A DNA stretch of 38,280 nt. Source: Falciphora oryzae (Eukaryota; Ascomycota; Sordariomycetes; Magnaporthales; Magnaporthaceae). The position numbers and the translations under genes were made by a program. Position 1 is the first letter of the stretch, and each line of letters starts with the position of its first letter. Below are positions 19,532 to 30,018 of the stretch, one piece after another. Under the pieces are notes generated by a model, which searched no databases, was not told the origin of the DNA, and was given only the letters and a program-made list of their open reading frames with translations. The stretch spans positions 25,913 through 64,192 of the forward strand of contig JNVV01000045.1 in assembly GCA_000733355.1 (NCBI GenBank), read 5' to 3'.

Positions 19532-19980
19532 TCATTGCCCCTCGTTCGCGTCTACGCCCGTGCACTCCGTGTCACCGGTGCAGAGGCATTGTACCTCGTG
19601 GATAGCCATGGGGAGCAGGGGCTGGGCGAAGGCCTCCGAGAGACTCCAGCCTCTTTGCCGTTCTTGCGACGTACACGTGATGTGCCGGTTGCGGGCCTGG
19701 AGCTCTGCGTCGTTCTCGTGGCGGATGGACGCGTCGATGCACTCGCTGAGCCCTTGGCGTCGGCAGTCTTGTCCTCGAAGACCAGCTCGTCGCAGTCACT
19801 GGGCACCGCCATGCCAGGGACATATGCGTTACTAAAGGCAGGACAAGATACCCATTAGTTAGTTACGGCCTGAGAGGTGATAGCTCCTACAGACTAGCAG
19901 AGTCTGGGCACTTACCCCTGGGAGGCCAGCGAGGCCACGGATACGCCAGCAGCGGCGAGGCTGGGAAGAATACTTCGACC
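19532..19980 (-). pseudogene. Relic of a secreted cysteine-containing protein
   Basis: Two exon-like pieces flank an excellent intron at 19832-19915 (84 nt; donor GTAAGT, branch CTAACTAA, acceptor TTTAG). The upstream piece encodes a signal-peptide-like stretch (LPSLAAAGVSVASLASQG) but has no ATG in its frame. The downstream piece reads NAYVPGMAVPSDCDELVFED, and after KTADAKG coding shifts frame, continuing with LSECIDASIRHENDAELQAR and ending near VQCLCTGDTECTG before TGA at 19532-19534. Joining needs one base, so a 1-nt deletion is likely. Without an ATG and with a frameshift this is best called a pseudogene. The Cys pattern and leader suggest a small secreted protein; no family recognised. 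Confidence 0.4.
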
Positions 19981-20555
19981 CGCCGAGCACGGGGCTGAGC
20001 ATGTGCCGCTCTAACCCACCAACACGGCCTGAACGGGCCCGTCACGGCTCAATGACGTCGATGAAGTTGTCTCGACAGGTTCCGGCGGTCCTGGGATGGA
20101 CCTGGGGCTGCTGGTTCAGGATAACACGGGTATCGCTGCGTCCCTCCCTGGCAGGGAAGGAACATGGGCGCCCGACAGAATGGATCCACCAATTAGAGCC
20201 ATGCGCCCCAGTGTGTGCCGCCTGCGGGCTGGACAGGAAACCGGCCTCCACAAACCGGACTCTCGTATTAGATAAAGTCACAAATATATCCTCATGGCAC
20301 ATCTCTCTCCCTCAATGTTCCGTCTCTGCCCGGTTATCAGATGGCACCCATGCGCCTGCAAGCCGGCCCACAAAAGCTGGGCTGGGAGGCGGGGTAGAGT
20401 GGGAGGCATATCGATTCCGGTATCTCCGCCACGGCAATTGTTCCGTGTCTCGACCTTGGGGTATCTTCTGACGTCGGTCTCCGCCCTCGTACCGTTCCCC
20501 TCTTTCTGCGATCAACACCTCATCCCCCAAGGAAGATTCGAACGTGAAAGCGAGC
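19981..20555. other. Upstream region of the deacetylase gene
   Basis: Divergent spacer between the relic and the gene starting at 20556. Overlapping ORFs of up to 156 codons on both strands have no motifs. Confidence 0.4.
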
Positions 20556-21879
20556 ATGGGGAAGAAAAAGGTTCTTTGCAGGTATGACTTCCCTAGCCGG
20601 ATCCCACCCGACCCGGCATTCAAACACGTTGCTCCAGAAAAGCATCTGACAGACCCCGTGGCCAGCTATGGGGTGGATGTCGACGCCGTGGCCGGCTGGC
20701 TGGGGTCCTACGGCGGCCAGGACAGCACGAGCGACATCAGCCGAGGCATGTTCGCAGGCACCGTCGGCACGCGACGCCTCCTCAAGCTGTTCGACAAGTA
20801 CGGCATCAAGGCCTCCTGGTTCATCCCGGGCCACTCGCTCGAGACGTTCCCCGAGGAGAGCGCCATGATCCGGGACGCGGGCCACGAGATCGGCCTGCAC
20901 GGCTACAGCCACGAGAACCCCGTCGACATGACGCTTGAGCAGCAGCGCGACGTTCTGGACAAGACCTGGAAGATGCTCACCGACTTCTGCGGCGGGAAGC
21001 CGCCCAGGGGCAGCGTGGCCCCCTGGTGGGAGACGAGCAAGGAGGGCACCGAGCTGCTCCTCAGCTACGGCATCGAGTACGACCACTCCATGTCGCACCA
21101 CGACTGCCAGCCCTACTGGCTTCGAGCGGGCGACAGCTGGACCAAGATCGACTATTCCAAGAAAGCCGACGAGTGGATGAAGCCGCTCGTCAAGGGCAAG
21201 GAGACCGGCTTGGTACAGATTCCGGCGAGCTGGTACATAGATGACCTGCCGCCAATGATGTTCATCAAGAACTCGCCTAACTCCCATGGCTGGGTTAACC
21301 CACGGTAGGGTACCAGAGCTTTCCACGGGTGGATAGGGCCCGTCGGGCCGGTTATTTCGCTGACGTGTTTGTTCTTTTTTCTAGCGATGTTGAGGATATC
21401 TGGAAAGATCACTTCGACTACTTCTATCGAGAATACGGTAACGGACCCCTCTCCTCGTTTCTTGAAATTGATGGAGCACCCTGCTGATTACCTGGCTTGG
21501 TACAGACGAATTCATCTTTCCCATGACAATTCATCCAGACGTGTCGGGTAGACCCCATGCGCTTCTCATGCACGAGCGTATCATCGAGCACATCAACAAG
21601 CACGAGGGAGTGGAATGGGTGACAATGGCTGAGGTAATTAAAAAAAGATCCCTTTTCAGTTGTCTTTTCTCACGATACCCTTCCTCGGTTGTCATGTTGA
21701 AGACTTCAACAGCCAAATTTCCCTTTTTAAAAGACTTTGCTAACAACGGCTTTTAGATGTGTGATTATTTCAAGAGCAAGAACGTACCCCCCGATGGCGC
21801 TTTGATGCCAACAAGCCGAGAGGAAGTGATGAAAAAGTATCACGAATGGAAATCAAGCACGACACATAGGTCGCAATGA
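20556..21879 (+). CDS. Polysaccharide deacetylase (NodB/CE4-like), five exons
   Basis: Exons 20556-20581, 20666-21304, 21385-21437, 21506-21633 and 21757-21879 give a continuous 322-aa protein; all junction phases agree and donors/acceptors are GT/AG. The first intron replaces an otherwise odd insert and restores [20 protein letters not shown]. NodB-domain features: Asp13/Asp15 in [15 protein letters not shown], then [14 protein letters not shown] with probable metal ligands His87 and His91; later [30 protein letters not shown], and across introns [20 protein letters not shown] with the C-terminal His. The sequence follows the intracellular subgroup exemplified by Helicobacter HP0310-type deacetylases and PuuE-like hydrolases rather than secreted chitin deacetylases; no signal peptide is present. 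Substrate is uncertain: N-acetylated sugar or a cyclic amide. Confidence 0.93.
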
Positions 21880-22844
21880 AGTAAAAGACACGGTATACAA
21901 AGGTCGTGGTCTTGTATGCAAAAAGATTATAGCCGGAAACAAGTGGGAACATTCTTCTCCGTAGCTTTTTCCCTCTCAGGTTGCCCCCAACGCCAAGTCA
22001 ATTTCCAGTCTCTCCTTACACCGGAATGAACAGTTCGGCACGTGGTCTTAATTAGGGGTGTGTCGGGATTTGAAAACCTCAATTCCACGGGGACAAGTCC
22101 GTGGCAAGCGGCCTAAGAGGCCAACTGGACGCCGAGCAAGGTGACAAGATCATCATTCTGGTTTCTTCAATAGACCGATTGGTGCGCTCGACCAGCGCGC
22201 TTATTAGACGACACTGCGGCTTTTTTGCAAATGGCAGCAGATCACCATTGATTGCTGTGCTCGATGTTCCACGCGACCCAGCTTTCGGAAAACGCATCAG
22301 AAGCACTTGTTCTGGACGATGCTGCCAGTTCTGACATTTGGCGAGACCTTTGCGCCCAGGCTTGCGTGGATGCGACTGCGGAGGGGAAAACACCATGTGG
22401 CGCCTTGCGATCGTGGTTTTGGCCCGAGGTTGAGTTGGCGGGTTCCGGGGACGTGATGCGATGAGAAAGGGTAGGATAAAAGAGGTGGTGGAAAAGATCA
22501 ATTGCGGACCCGGACAGGCCGGGGATCCAGCTGCATCCGGCGCCCGAGAGTGTATGAGTCTTCCGGAACGACATGTGGCTTGCGACGGGAGGTGGCTCTT
22601 AGGCGGTTAGGCCATATAACCTCTTGATCACACTTTGAATGCAAGGTTTCACTTGGGTTTTCGTGGCAAGGCTCTGGTCTCCTTTTCAAATACTTTCGAT
22701 TCCTTGGCCCAACTGTGCCGGCTATCTCGCCGGCAATGGTCTTGACTCAAACACGCTTATCTTGTTCTTGCCCTTTCCCAGCCGGGCCAGCCACCCACCC
22801 ACCCACATCCACCGCGCCCCCGTCGTCCTTCTTGCTTTCCCATA
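21880..22844. other. Intergenic, no supported gene
   Basis: 3' flanks of two convergent genes; short ORFs on both strands are GC-biased shadows without motifs. Confidence 0.45.
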
Positions 22845-23599
22845 TCACGACGGCACCCCCGCCCCGCCGTGGCTCTTGGTGCAGTGGCCCTTGAGGGCCG
22901 GCAGGGCGGCGTACCCGTGGCCGCACACGCCGCACACGAAGGCCCCCCCGGCTAGGGCCCGCCTGGGCGCCTGGCCCGGGTGCTTGGCCTTGTCGTGGGA
23001 CCGCAGCGTGCGGTCGTGCCGGAAGGCCAGGAGGCACTTGTGGCAGAAGTTTGGCCCCTCCTTGCCGCGGTGCCTCTCCCTGTGGTGCCGCTTCAGGCTC
23101 GACCACAGGGAGAACTTGGCGTCGCAAAACGCGCACCAGAACACCCTGTCGTCGTCGTCGTCGTCCTCATCCTCGTCCTCGTCCTCAGGGATGGTCTCGA
23201 GGGGCGCGGGGGGCAGGGCTGCGGCGGAGGAGGAGGCGGNNNNNNNNNNNNNNNNNNNNNNNNNNNNNNNNNNNNNNNNNNNNNNNNNNNNNNNNNNNNN
23301 NNNNNNNNNNNNNNNNNNNNNNNNNNNNNNNNNNNNNNNNNNNNNNNNNNNNNNNNNNNNNNNNNNNNNNNNNNNNTGATCGGCATGATGGGGTGGATCT
23401 CGAGGGGGTCCCAGGCAAGGACGATGTCCCTGATGCGGTTTTTGGACTCAAAGTCGAGTTCGGCGTCCGTGGTGATGATGCAGACGGTGGCGTCGAGGTC
23501 TGCGCGGTAGTTGATCTGGGGGGCGACGAGGCCCATGGCAAAACGGATCTCGTTGCGGAGGAGGCTGCCGACGCGGCGGAGGGGGTCGGCGTGGCTCAT
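22845..23599 (-). CDS. C2H2 zinc-finger protein (contains assembly gap)
   Basis: Starts at ATG 23599-23597 (MSHADPLRRVGSLLRNEIRF) and ends at TGA 22845. The N-terminal piece, up to IHPIMPI, is cut by a run of N at 23240-23376. After the gap the frame carrying ASSSAAALPPAPLETIPE, an acidic Glu/Asp run, and three C2H2 fingers is open to the end. Fingers: CAFC...H....H, CHKC...H....H and CGVCGHGY...H....H, each C-x2-C-x12-H-x4-H. The fingers are spaced 25-30 residues apart. The N-terminal region (RADLDATVCIITTDAEL.FE) is conserved-looking but not recognised. Likely a nuclear DNA-binding regulator. The gap lies in a Pro/Ala-rich, GC-rich stretch and its true length is unknown, so the join across it is inferred from the flanking open frames. 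Confidence 0.72.
23240..23376. other. Assembly gap (137 N)
   Basis: Run of undetermined bases within the zinc-finger gene, in very GC-rich low-complexity sequence. Confidence 0.99.
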
Positions 23600-25216
23600 C
23601 TTGGCTTGCTGGGCTCGGCACAGGACTTGAAGAGAAGACGGCGAGGGTTGAGGAGGACGAGGCTTGGGCGGTACTCGTTCTATCTGAAAAGGCAAGGAGG
23701 CTCGTGGTACTGGTTCTTGCTGCGGGAAGACGAGCAGGCTTGGCCGAGTATCTTCTGGGTAGAGAGACGGAGAAACAGAGAGCGGCAAGGCTTCCAAGGC
23801 TACGCTTCTAGTCAGAAGAGGGCGAGCGGGCTGGTGAGAGTATCGTCCGGTGGAAGGTGAATACGGGATGCTTGGGAAAGCAGTTTTTTCCAGCCGAAGA
23901 TGACGAGCGGGTTTGCAAAAACGTGCTTCTTGCTGGCAAGGGACAGGCAAGCTTGAGAGGCTGTCTTGCTATGAGGTCGGGAGAGGACGGCAAGGCTTGC
24001 GAAGACGATATTACTGTCCTAAAGAAGGTGGGCGGTCTTGGGAGAGTATCGTTCGATTCGAAAGGGCTTGAAACGTCTGCTAGCTGAAGTGCTCTGAGTG
24101 TCAAACAAAAAGTAGAGAGACTAGAGTGACTATCAGCTGTAGTTGAGAGCAGGCGCAGAGGCTCGGCGGAATACTGTTGTGCTCGATGTGTCTCTGGCAA
24201 GGTTGGGTCCGAGAGAAAATCTTGCAGTTGAGCCTGCTTTGATGGAGGTCTGAGGAGGTCTCCCACGAGGTCCCTGCTCTCAGATACAGGCCAGCAAATT
24301 ACACGGGCAGGAAAGCCCCACCCAGAAGCGCCAGCTTCGCCCAGAGCTCCTTTCTTGAAAGAAATATCATAAATTCTTGCTGGCTCGCTTAAGCAAGATC
24401 TGCCACTGATAGTAAACGCACATGTTGACAAATATCGTCTGTTCGATGCACAGGCATCAGCCCAGCCGTGGCTGACATATGTTGACAAAGCCAAAGCTCT
24501 CAGCCCTATCCAGTAGCTAGACTTGACCCTGAAACCTGAGCTTCTCTGCTGCAAGAGTCCCTCGATTATCCGCTATTCTCCCAAGAAAAAAAGAGCAATC
24601 TTGCTGAAACTTCGGTGGAGGGAATATGCCGCAGGAAACTACCAGGACACAGAACTAATTAATGGGTAAAAACTTTTTTCAAGATTGAAATAGAATACAT
24701 AACTAGGATTATCTACAAATATTTGTAGGAACTTTAGACGTTAAGCTAGACTACTTTGTATGCTTTGCCCTTGTTGTTTGAGCAAACTGGGTGCCGGATA
24801 CCTGGATAGCAATCTCAGACAAGATCTGGAAGGATTTCACCAACTGTCCCTCGACCCCGGGTGTCTAACCGAAAGTACACGGAACCAAGTCTAAGAACTG
24901 ATCAGCTTCCGGCTGGAATGGCTAACTTTACGGCGGATAGACGACACGGAGGGATCTATAATCATCGGTCATCGGCCAAGGAGAGGCTTGGGACGGGTGA
25001 TTCAGAACTCAGTGCGATAGATTGGGGCGTACCAAAATTAAGCAAGGAGTTTGCAAAAAGACCATCGTGGGTGTTTTGCAAGGAATAAATGCACAGGAAA
25101 GAAATGCAATTAGCCAAGTCTGTCAAGATCTATCACGAAACAGCTCTCTGGATGAGGGATTTCACCATCGCCAAATGTGCGAATAAACTGAAAGAAACTC
25201 TCTATAGCCCATCCAT
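23600..25216. other. Long intergenic region
   Basis: Upstream of the zinc-finger gene, about 23720-24070 contains imperfect repeats of GAGAGTATCGT, GACGAGC.GG and GGCAAG-type motifs, probably a long repetitive leader or promoter. From 24560 the DNA is AT-richer with no motifs. ORFs here, up to 248 codons, look like chance. Confidence 0.45.
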
Positions 25217-25825
25217 TCAATTGAGATCCTTGACCAAGACATCAAAGTAAAGATCATCCCTCAGTGGTGTCCCGTTCGCCGGCTGCCCATACGGCCACGG
25301 CCTCTTCTCGCCCGTCTTGACGTATCCCCGCCGCAGGTACCACGCGATGAGCTCGTCCCGCGTCCAGATGACCGTCATCTCCATCCGCGCCGCGCCCAGC
25401 GTGTCCCTCGCGTACTTCTCGGCCTTTGCGAGCACCGTCTTGCCGAACCCGCCGCGCTGCCGCTCCGGGTCGACGGCGAAGAGGCCGAAGTAGGTGGTGG
25501 TGGGGGTTGCTGTTGTTCCGCCTTGGCTGCCGGGCTTCTGGGCCAGGATGACCTCGCAGCAGGCGACGGCCTTTGTCTTGCCGCCGTCGTCTCCAGCGGG
25601 GAAGGCGATCAGCACCGCGCCCAGGGGGTCGTTGATCTTCTCCAGCAGGCCGGCCGGGTCGATGCGCTGGCCGCCGACGAGGTCCGCCTCGGTGGTCCAC
25701 CCTTTGCGGCTCGGCTCGCCCCGGTACGCGGACTGGACGAGGGGTTCGAGGAGCGGCAGGTCTGCGGCGGTCGCCTTGCGAATTGTCAATGTTGACAGTG
25801 GTGGCGTCTGTGGTTTCTCTGCCAT
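25217..25825 (-). CDS. GNAT-family N-acetyltransferase
   Basis: A single exon of 202 aa from ATG 25825-25823 (MAEKPQTPPLSTLTIRKATA). The frame is open upstream to 25990 but without an ATG. Typical GNAT order: beta-1 TLTIRKATAADLPLLEPLV; variable SRKGWTTEADLV.G.R, a signature of a fungal/bacterial subgroup; beta-4 FGLFAVDPERQRGGFGKTVL with the acetyl-CoA pyrophosphate loop QRGGFG at about 123-128; then MTVIWTRDELIAWYLRRGYVKTG with motif B. The substrate is unknown: a small amine or protein N-terminus. It is probably cytosolic, since no targeting signal is seen. It stands alone, with over 500 bp to either neighbour. Confidence 0.88.
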   Translation of the reverse strand: MAEKPQTPPLSTLTIRKATAADLPLLEPLVQSAYRGEPSRKGWTTEADLVGGQRIDPAGLLEKINDPLGAVLIAFPAGDDGGKTKAVACCEVILAQKPGSQGGTTATPTTTYFGLFAVDPERQRGGFGKTVLAKAEKYARDTLGAARMEMTVIWTRDELIAWYLRRGYVKTGEKRPWPYGQPANGTPLRDDLYFDVLVKDLN

Positions 25826-26366
25826 TTTCGGGTTGATTTTGGGAGTCGAGTCGGGTGGTCTCGAATGTTCCAAGAAGCTCCTGTCCGAGTGGGGTGATAT
25901 TTCCGTGCTGCTGGAGAGGGTTGTATCTGCAATTGGAGCTTCGGGTGTGATATAGACGGCCCTCCTGGACGCAATCGAGTCCGAGAACACTTGCTTCCTA
26001 TCGCCTGAGATCGAGTAGTGTCATCAAAAGGGCGCGGATATGTCAATTCCCATCCCGCAATGACAGATATACGCCCTACACGTGACTCAGAGTAAAAAAG
26101 GCCAGCTGAAAGGCCGAGGTTCAGGGGTGGGACACGGGGGTTTTGGGTTTGGTGGGGTGTCGGCCGATGCCGGCGTTGGAGCTCGAGGCCAGCCATTTTT
26201 ACCGGCTAGGACAGGAGGGACGACAAGCCGCAGGGTCAAGAACTCTGAACGCTCACATATTGTGTAGAATAGTTGTCAATAATTTCTTATTTTGCGCCTT
26301 TCGGTAGCGTCGTACGAGGATGACATGTGATCTGCCCAGCGGCCCATCGTTGCCCCAGTCACTTGG
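25826..26366. other. Intergenic between two minus-strand genes
   Basis: 5' region of the GNAT gene and 3' region of the DUF1989 gene; no gene is seen. Confidence 0.45.
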
Positions 26367-27478
26367 TTATTGTGAAGTCGGGAACCCCTCGCCCCTTGGG
26401 ATGCCAAGACCGTGTGCTCCGGCATATTTGGATCGCTCCGCGGCCTTCCAGCCCTGGGCCGCCAGGAAATTCTTGTCTTGGATCTCGAACACTTCAACCT
26501 TGAGTGGCCGACAGCATTTGATCATCTCCTGCTCGCTTGCGGCCCCGAATCCCCATAGGGACAAGTCGCCGCCGGGGCAGGTGCCTGTTGCCGAAGAACA
26601 TAAATTTGTCAGCCGGAGATCGGGAGACAAGAGCAGCAGAAGAGGGGCGGTGGGATATCGGGGCGATGGAATAGGTAGACCTACTCAGCGCAAACAAGAG
26701 GTCCTGCTCTGCAAACAGCTCGATGTAGTCGCCAGCCTCAGCAGGGCAAGGGTTCATGAAGTACCGGCCCTGCTCGTCGAGACCCGTGACCTGGAACAGG
26801 TTGATGACGTCGTGCACGTCCTGCTCGTTGAGTCCAAAAGGCAGGACGGCGCGTGTCAGGTTGCTATGGCACTGATAGTTGTAGGTGCCGCCACTGAGGA
26901 CAGTGTTGATGTAGGGGTCGCAGCGAGTGCCGAGCAGGTCGTGGACGCGGCCGCCGTGCTCGTCGACGCCGTACCACGACAGCGTGTCGGCCACGATGGT
27001 GGCCAGGGGCCGCATGTAGGGGAGGCAGGACCATAGGCGGTCGTGCGTGCTCACGTGCGAGGCGTGCAGCTGCTTGGTGCGGCTGGCCCAGAAGCGCTCG
27101 CGGGGGTTGTGGGCGTTCCAGATGTTGAGGTCGCCTAGATTTGGGGGCCAGGTTAGTTTGGGTCAAGACAGGCGCTACAAAGAGGCAGTAGTGGGAATCT
27201 AGGCTAGGAAACTTACCAACCTGGGCCCCCTCGGGGGTGCTGATGCGGACGATGGAGCCTGCGGGCGCCTTCCAGGCCCTGCCGGACCGGATCGGTAGCG
27301 TGAACTCTTCGATGAGCACGCGCGGCGCCGACTGTATGCGATTATACACGTCCTTATCCACGGCCAGGACGGAGCCTGGCTGCGGCAGGTAGGCCGGCAC
27401 GGGTTTCGGGATGGGCTTGCGGGCAGCGAGCCTTTCGGCCGCCGTCGGCTTTGGCGGGGGTGCGGGGTTAGAGGACAT
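26367..27478 (-). CDS. DUF1989 (urea carboxylase-associated) protein, three exons
   Basis: Exons 27478-27217, 27134-26685 and 26584-26367 (minus); introns of 82 and 100 nt with GTAAGT and GTAGGT donors and TAG/CAG acceptors. Phases agree and give 309 aa. After a Pro-rich start come GSVLAVDKDVYNRI, GRAWKAPAGSIVRI, EGAQVGDLNIWNAHNPRERF, then RCDPY with Cys159, and YQCHSNL with Cys176-His177, probably the metal-binding set of this family, and near the end TCPGGDLSLWGF. Bacterial DUF1989 pairs include the carboxyguanidine deiminase subunits of guanidine degradation and urea amidolyase-associated proteins. Fungi usually have a single protein, so a role in guanidine or urea nitrogen use is inference. 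No urea carboxylase gene is visible nearby. Confidence 0.9.
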
Positions 27479-27901
27479 GGCCTCTGGTGCAGGGTTGTGT
27501 GGGAATTAGGGTGGGAGAGGGTGAAGCTATGGCTCAGAGAAGATGTCGACCTGAGGGGACGGGGAGAAGGTTGAAGGTAATTTGGGAGCCGGCTTGGTGT
27601 ACTGCAGCGAAGAGCAGCACGAGCGGCTGCTGTGGAATTTTATATCTTCGTGTCGGCGAGCTGGAAGCCCGATTAAATACTGGGAGCGGGACATGGCCGG
27701 GTCGCGAGTTTTCGTGACAAAACGAAACCTCTCGCAACTTCGCCCTCGTTCTTGAATCATGTACGCGCGGGCTTTTGGCACAAGAAATCTGGGATCGTTT
27801 TCCAGGGAACGTATTGATATTTAAGCCGCAATCCATTTCATGGAGCACCACATCAAGCCGACAAAGTCCGACCGGCGTCGGTCACAGGTCCATGCCCATG
27901 C
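27479..27901. other. Promoter region between minus-strand genes
   Basis: 5' flank of the DUF1989 gene and 3' flank of the small Gly-rich gene; nothing else is seen. Confidence 0.45.
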
Positions 27902-28195
27902 TCAGTTGGTCTTCCACTCGCCCGCGTCCCTCGAGCTCTTGGCCACGCCCTGGCCGCCGCCCTCGACCGCCGTCGCGGCGTTTCCGATCCCGTCGCCCAG
28001 CGGCTTCCCTGCGCCTCCCGTGATGCCCGAGACGGTCTCGCCCACGCCGCGGCCTGCGCCGCCGACCACCCCGCCGACCGTGTTGGTGAGCCCGGAGACG
28101 GTGTTGCCGAGTGTCGAGGTGCCCGTCTTGGCCACGCCCGAGACGCCGTTGTTTTCCGAGTCCTTGGAGGACGAGTTGTTGAGGAGGCCCGACAT
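27902..28195 (-). CDS. Small Gly-rich LEA-like stress protein
   Basis: A single exon of 97 aa, ATG 28195-28193 (MSGLLNNSSSKDSENNG) to TGA 27902. The sequence is hydrophilic, without Cys or Trp apart from one near the end, and consists of irregular Gly/Thr/Val repeats: LGNTVSGLTNTVGGVV, GRGVGETVSGITGGAG, DGIGNAATAVEGGGQGVAKS. Such proteins are frequent in filamentous fungi and resemble late-embryogenesis-abundant or stress-induced hydrophilins; many are membrane-surface or spore-associated. Role inferred from composition only. Strong codon bias toward C/G third positions suggests high expression. Confidence 0.7.
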   Translation of the reverse strand: MSGLLNNSSSKDSENNGVSGVAKTGTSTLGNTVSGLTNTVGGVVGGAGRGVGETVSGITGGAGKPLGDGIGNAATAVEGGGQGVAKSSRDAGEWKTN

Positions 28196-29094
28196 GTTTG
28201 GTGGAACGGTCGACCTTCTTGGATGAGTTCTGCGACATCCGGAAACAGCTCGTCAGCGTTTTGTTGTCCTCAATCGTCGTGTTGCCAGCGCCGCCCGGCA
28301 TGGTAGACCCACATTAAAAGTTTGTAGTGTAAGATGCGCTGGAATGCGCTTGCTTCGAGTCTGGAATGTAGTCAACCAGGAAGTCAGTCTTGCTCCGGTG
28401 GTCGAGAATGTCCCTTTTTATAAATTATATTCTTGCCATCTCTCTCAATCGCCTTTCCCTACCTTATCCCGTCGTGCACCCAGCCAGTCTGTGCCGCGTC
28501 GCCGATACTGGACAACGGCACTGAAGATCATCGACGTCATCTTCCCAGGGCTCCCACCCCTCGAAGCTCGCTATAGTTAACACCTTATTGCTATCATCCA
28601 GTAGGATTGTGGCTTGCCGACTCGAGGCCACCACACCTGGCGCAGAACGGCGTCAGGAGTTGTGGCTTCCATGCGGGCAGGCGCGACGTGGAACAGCAGA
28701 ACAAGGATGGCTGAAGCATTTTCCAACGTTTTCCCGGAATTCTTGGTAGTCGTTGACGTCGGGCGGCCTTGGTGGTGTTTGAGAAAGCAAATCCTGACGG
28801 ATCACGGCGAGGAAATCGCTCTACCAAGGCTAGGTCACGTCGACACAAAGGATACTTGGCACATTGCTTAGACATGAACTCATCATGATATTCTATACCA
28901 TATATCGGGGTATCCTCTCCTTCCAACAGCCGTATATACAAGTTGGTACACGGTGGGCGACAAAGTCTGCCCAACCACCAGGCCTCCGGCAACAAGGCCA
29001 ATGACACCACCCACGCCCCCAGCGAACGCCAGACCTTAATCGTAACAAAGAGCAAAAATTGAAGTAGCCGTGAAGACGACAGCCACTACCTGAT
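28196..29094. other. Intergenic, no supported gene
   Basis: Promoter of the small gene on the left, then sequence with ORFs of 85 to 153 codons but no motifs. The right end is the 3' flank of the gene ending at 29095. Confidence 0.45.
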
Positions 29095-30018
29095 TTAGGC
29101 AAGGGTAGTGTCGACGACAACGGGCCTGTGGTCACTGAACATGACGTTGCCCTTGATGTTGTTGATGGCCTCGTAGGCGGTCGCCTTGAAGGGCTTGGCC
29201 GGCAGGGGGCCGAGCCAGACGAAGTCGATGCGGGCCTTGCCGTTGTTCTCAAAGGACGTGAAGGTGCCGAACTCGCCTTTGCGGGCCTTGGCGTCGACCA
29301 TGTTGTACGCCTCCTCGAGGAAGCCGAGCTTGACCATGTTCTGGTACGCGACGTCGCTGGCGTCGGCGTTGAAGTCGCCGGTCAGCATGACGGGCAGGAG
29401 GGCCTTGGGGTCGGCCTGCTCGGCCTGCAGCTGCTTGATCTGGTCGACGGCGATCTCGACGCCCTTCTGGCGCGCCTCGGAGCTGACGTTGTCGAGGTGG
29501 CAGTTGGCGCGCAGCACGCGCTTCCCGGTCGCCTTGTGCTCCAGGATGGCCATGGTGATGATGCGGGTCGAGCCCGCGCCGAAGCTCTTGGACGGCTTGT
29601 TAGGACTCTCGGAAAGCCACCTGGTCCTCTCGACGATCAGGTTCCAGACGTCGGTGCGGTACAAAATGGGGCTGAATTCGCCCTTCTTCTTGCCATCCTC
29701 GCGGGCGCTACCGACCGAGGCCCACTGGCTACCCAGGGCGGCGAGGATGTCCTTGCGCTGGCCGTCGAGGACCTCCTGGAGGCCGGGAAGACATGCGCCG
29801 CCGGCGTCGGAGGCGGCCTTGTCGGCATCGGCGATGGCGCCGATCACACCGGGGGCGCGGCAGCTGTCGCCGCAGTCCGCCTTGCCCCAGGGCTTTTCCG
29901 GCTCCTTGGGGTTCTTTTCGGCGAACCTGATGTTGAAGGACATGGCTTTGATGTTGAGTGCATTGGCCATGCCGGTGGCCCCAAGCAGCATGCAGAGAAC
30001 GGCGCTGGAGAGTTGCAT
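29095..30018 (-). CDS. Secreted endonuclease/exonuclease/phosphatase-fold enzyme
   Basis: A single exon of 307 aa from ATG 30018-30016. A signal peptide (MQLSSAVLCMLLGATGMANA) precedes an EEP domain over the whole protein: SFNIRF (Asn29), LPGLQEV (Glu82, metal), ANCHLDN (His174), TGDFNAD (Asp215, Asn217), KARIDFVW (Asp265) and MFSDHRPVV (Asp296-His297). All catalytic positions of the DNase I/sphingomyelinase superfamily are present. Secreted fungal members of this group are annotated as endonuclease or phosphodiesterase-like; the substrate (nucleic acid, phospholipid or phosphorylated sugar) cannot be read from the sequence. Four cysteines in the first 80 residues may form disulfides. The 5' flank is rich in A/T and CT. 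Confidence 0.9.
   Translation of the reverse strand: MQLSSAVLCMLLGATGMANALNIKAMSFNIRFAEKNPKEPEKPWGKADCGDSCRAPGVIGAIADADKAASDAGGACLPGLQEVLDGQRKDILAALGSQWASVGSAREDGKKKGEFSPILYRTDVWNLIVERTRWLSESPNKPSKSFGAGSTRIITMAILEHKATGKRVLRANCHLDNVSSEARQKGVEIAVDQIKQLQAEQADPKALLPVMLTGDFNADASDVAYQNMVKLGFLEEAYNMVDAKARKGEFGTFTSFENNGKARIDFVWLGPLPAKPFKATAYEAINNIKGNVMFSDHRPVVVDTTLA

Noticed and set aside
23808..24554. 248-codon minus ORF upstream of the zinc-finger gene
   Set aside because: Ser/Pro/Arg-rich translation of a repetitive leader region; no ATG-anchored conserved domain.
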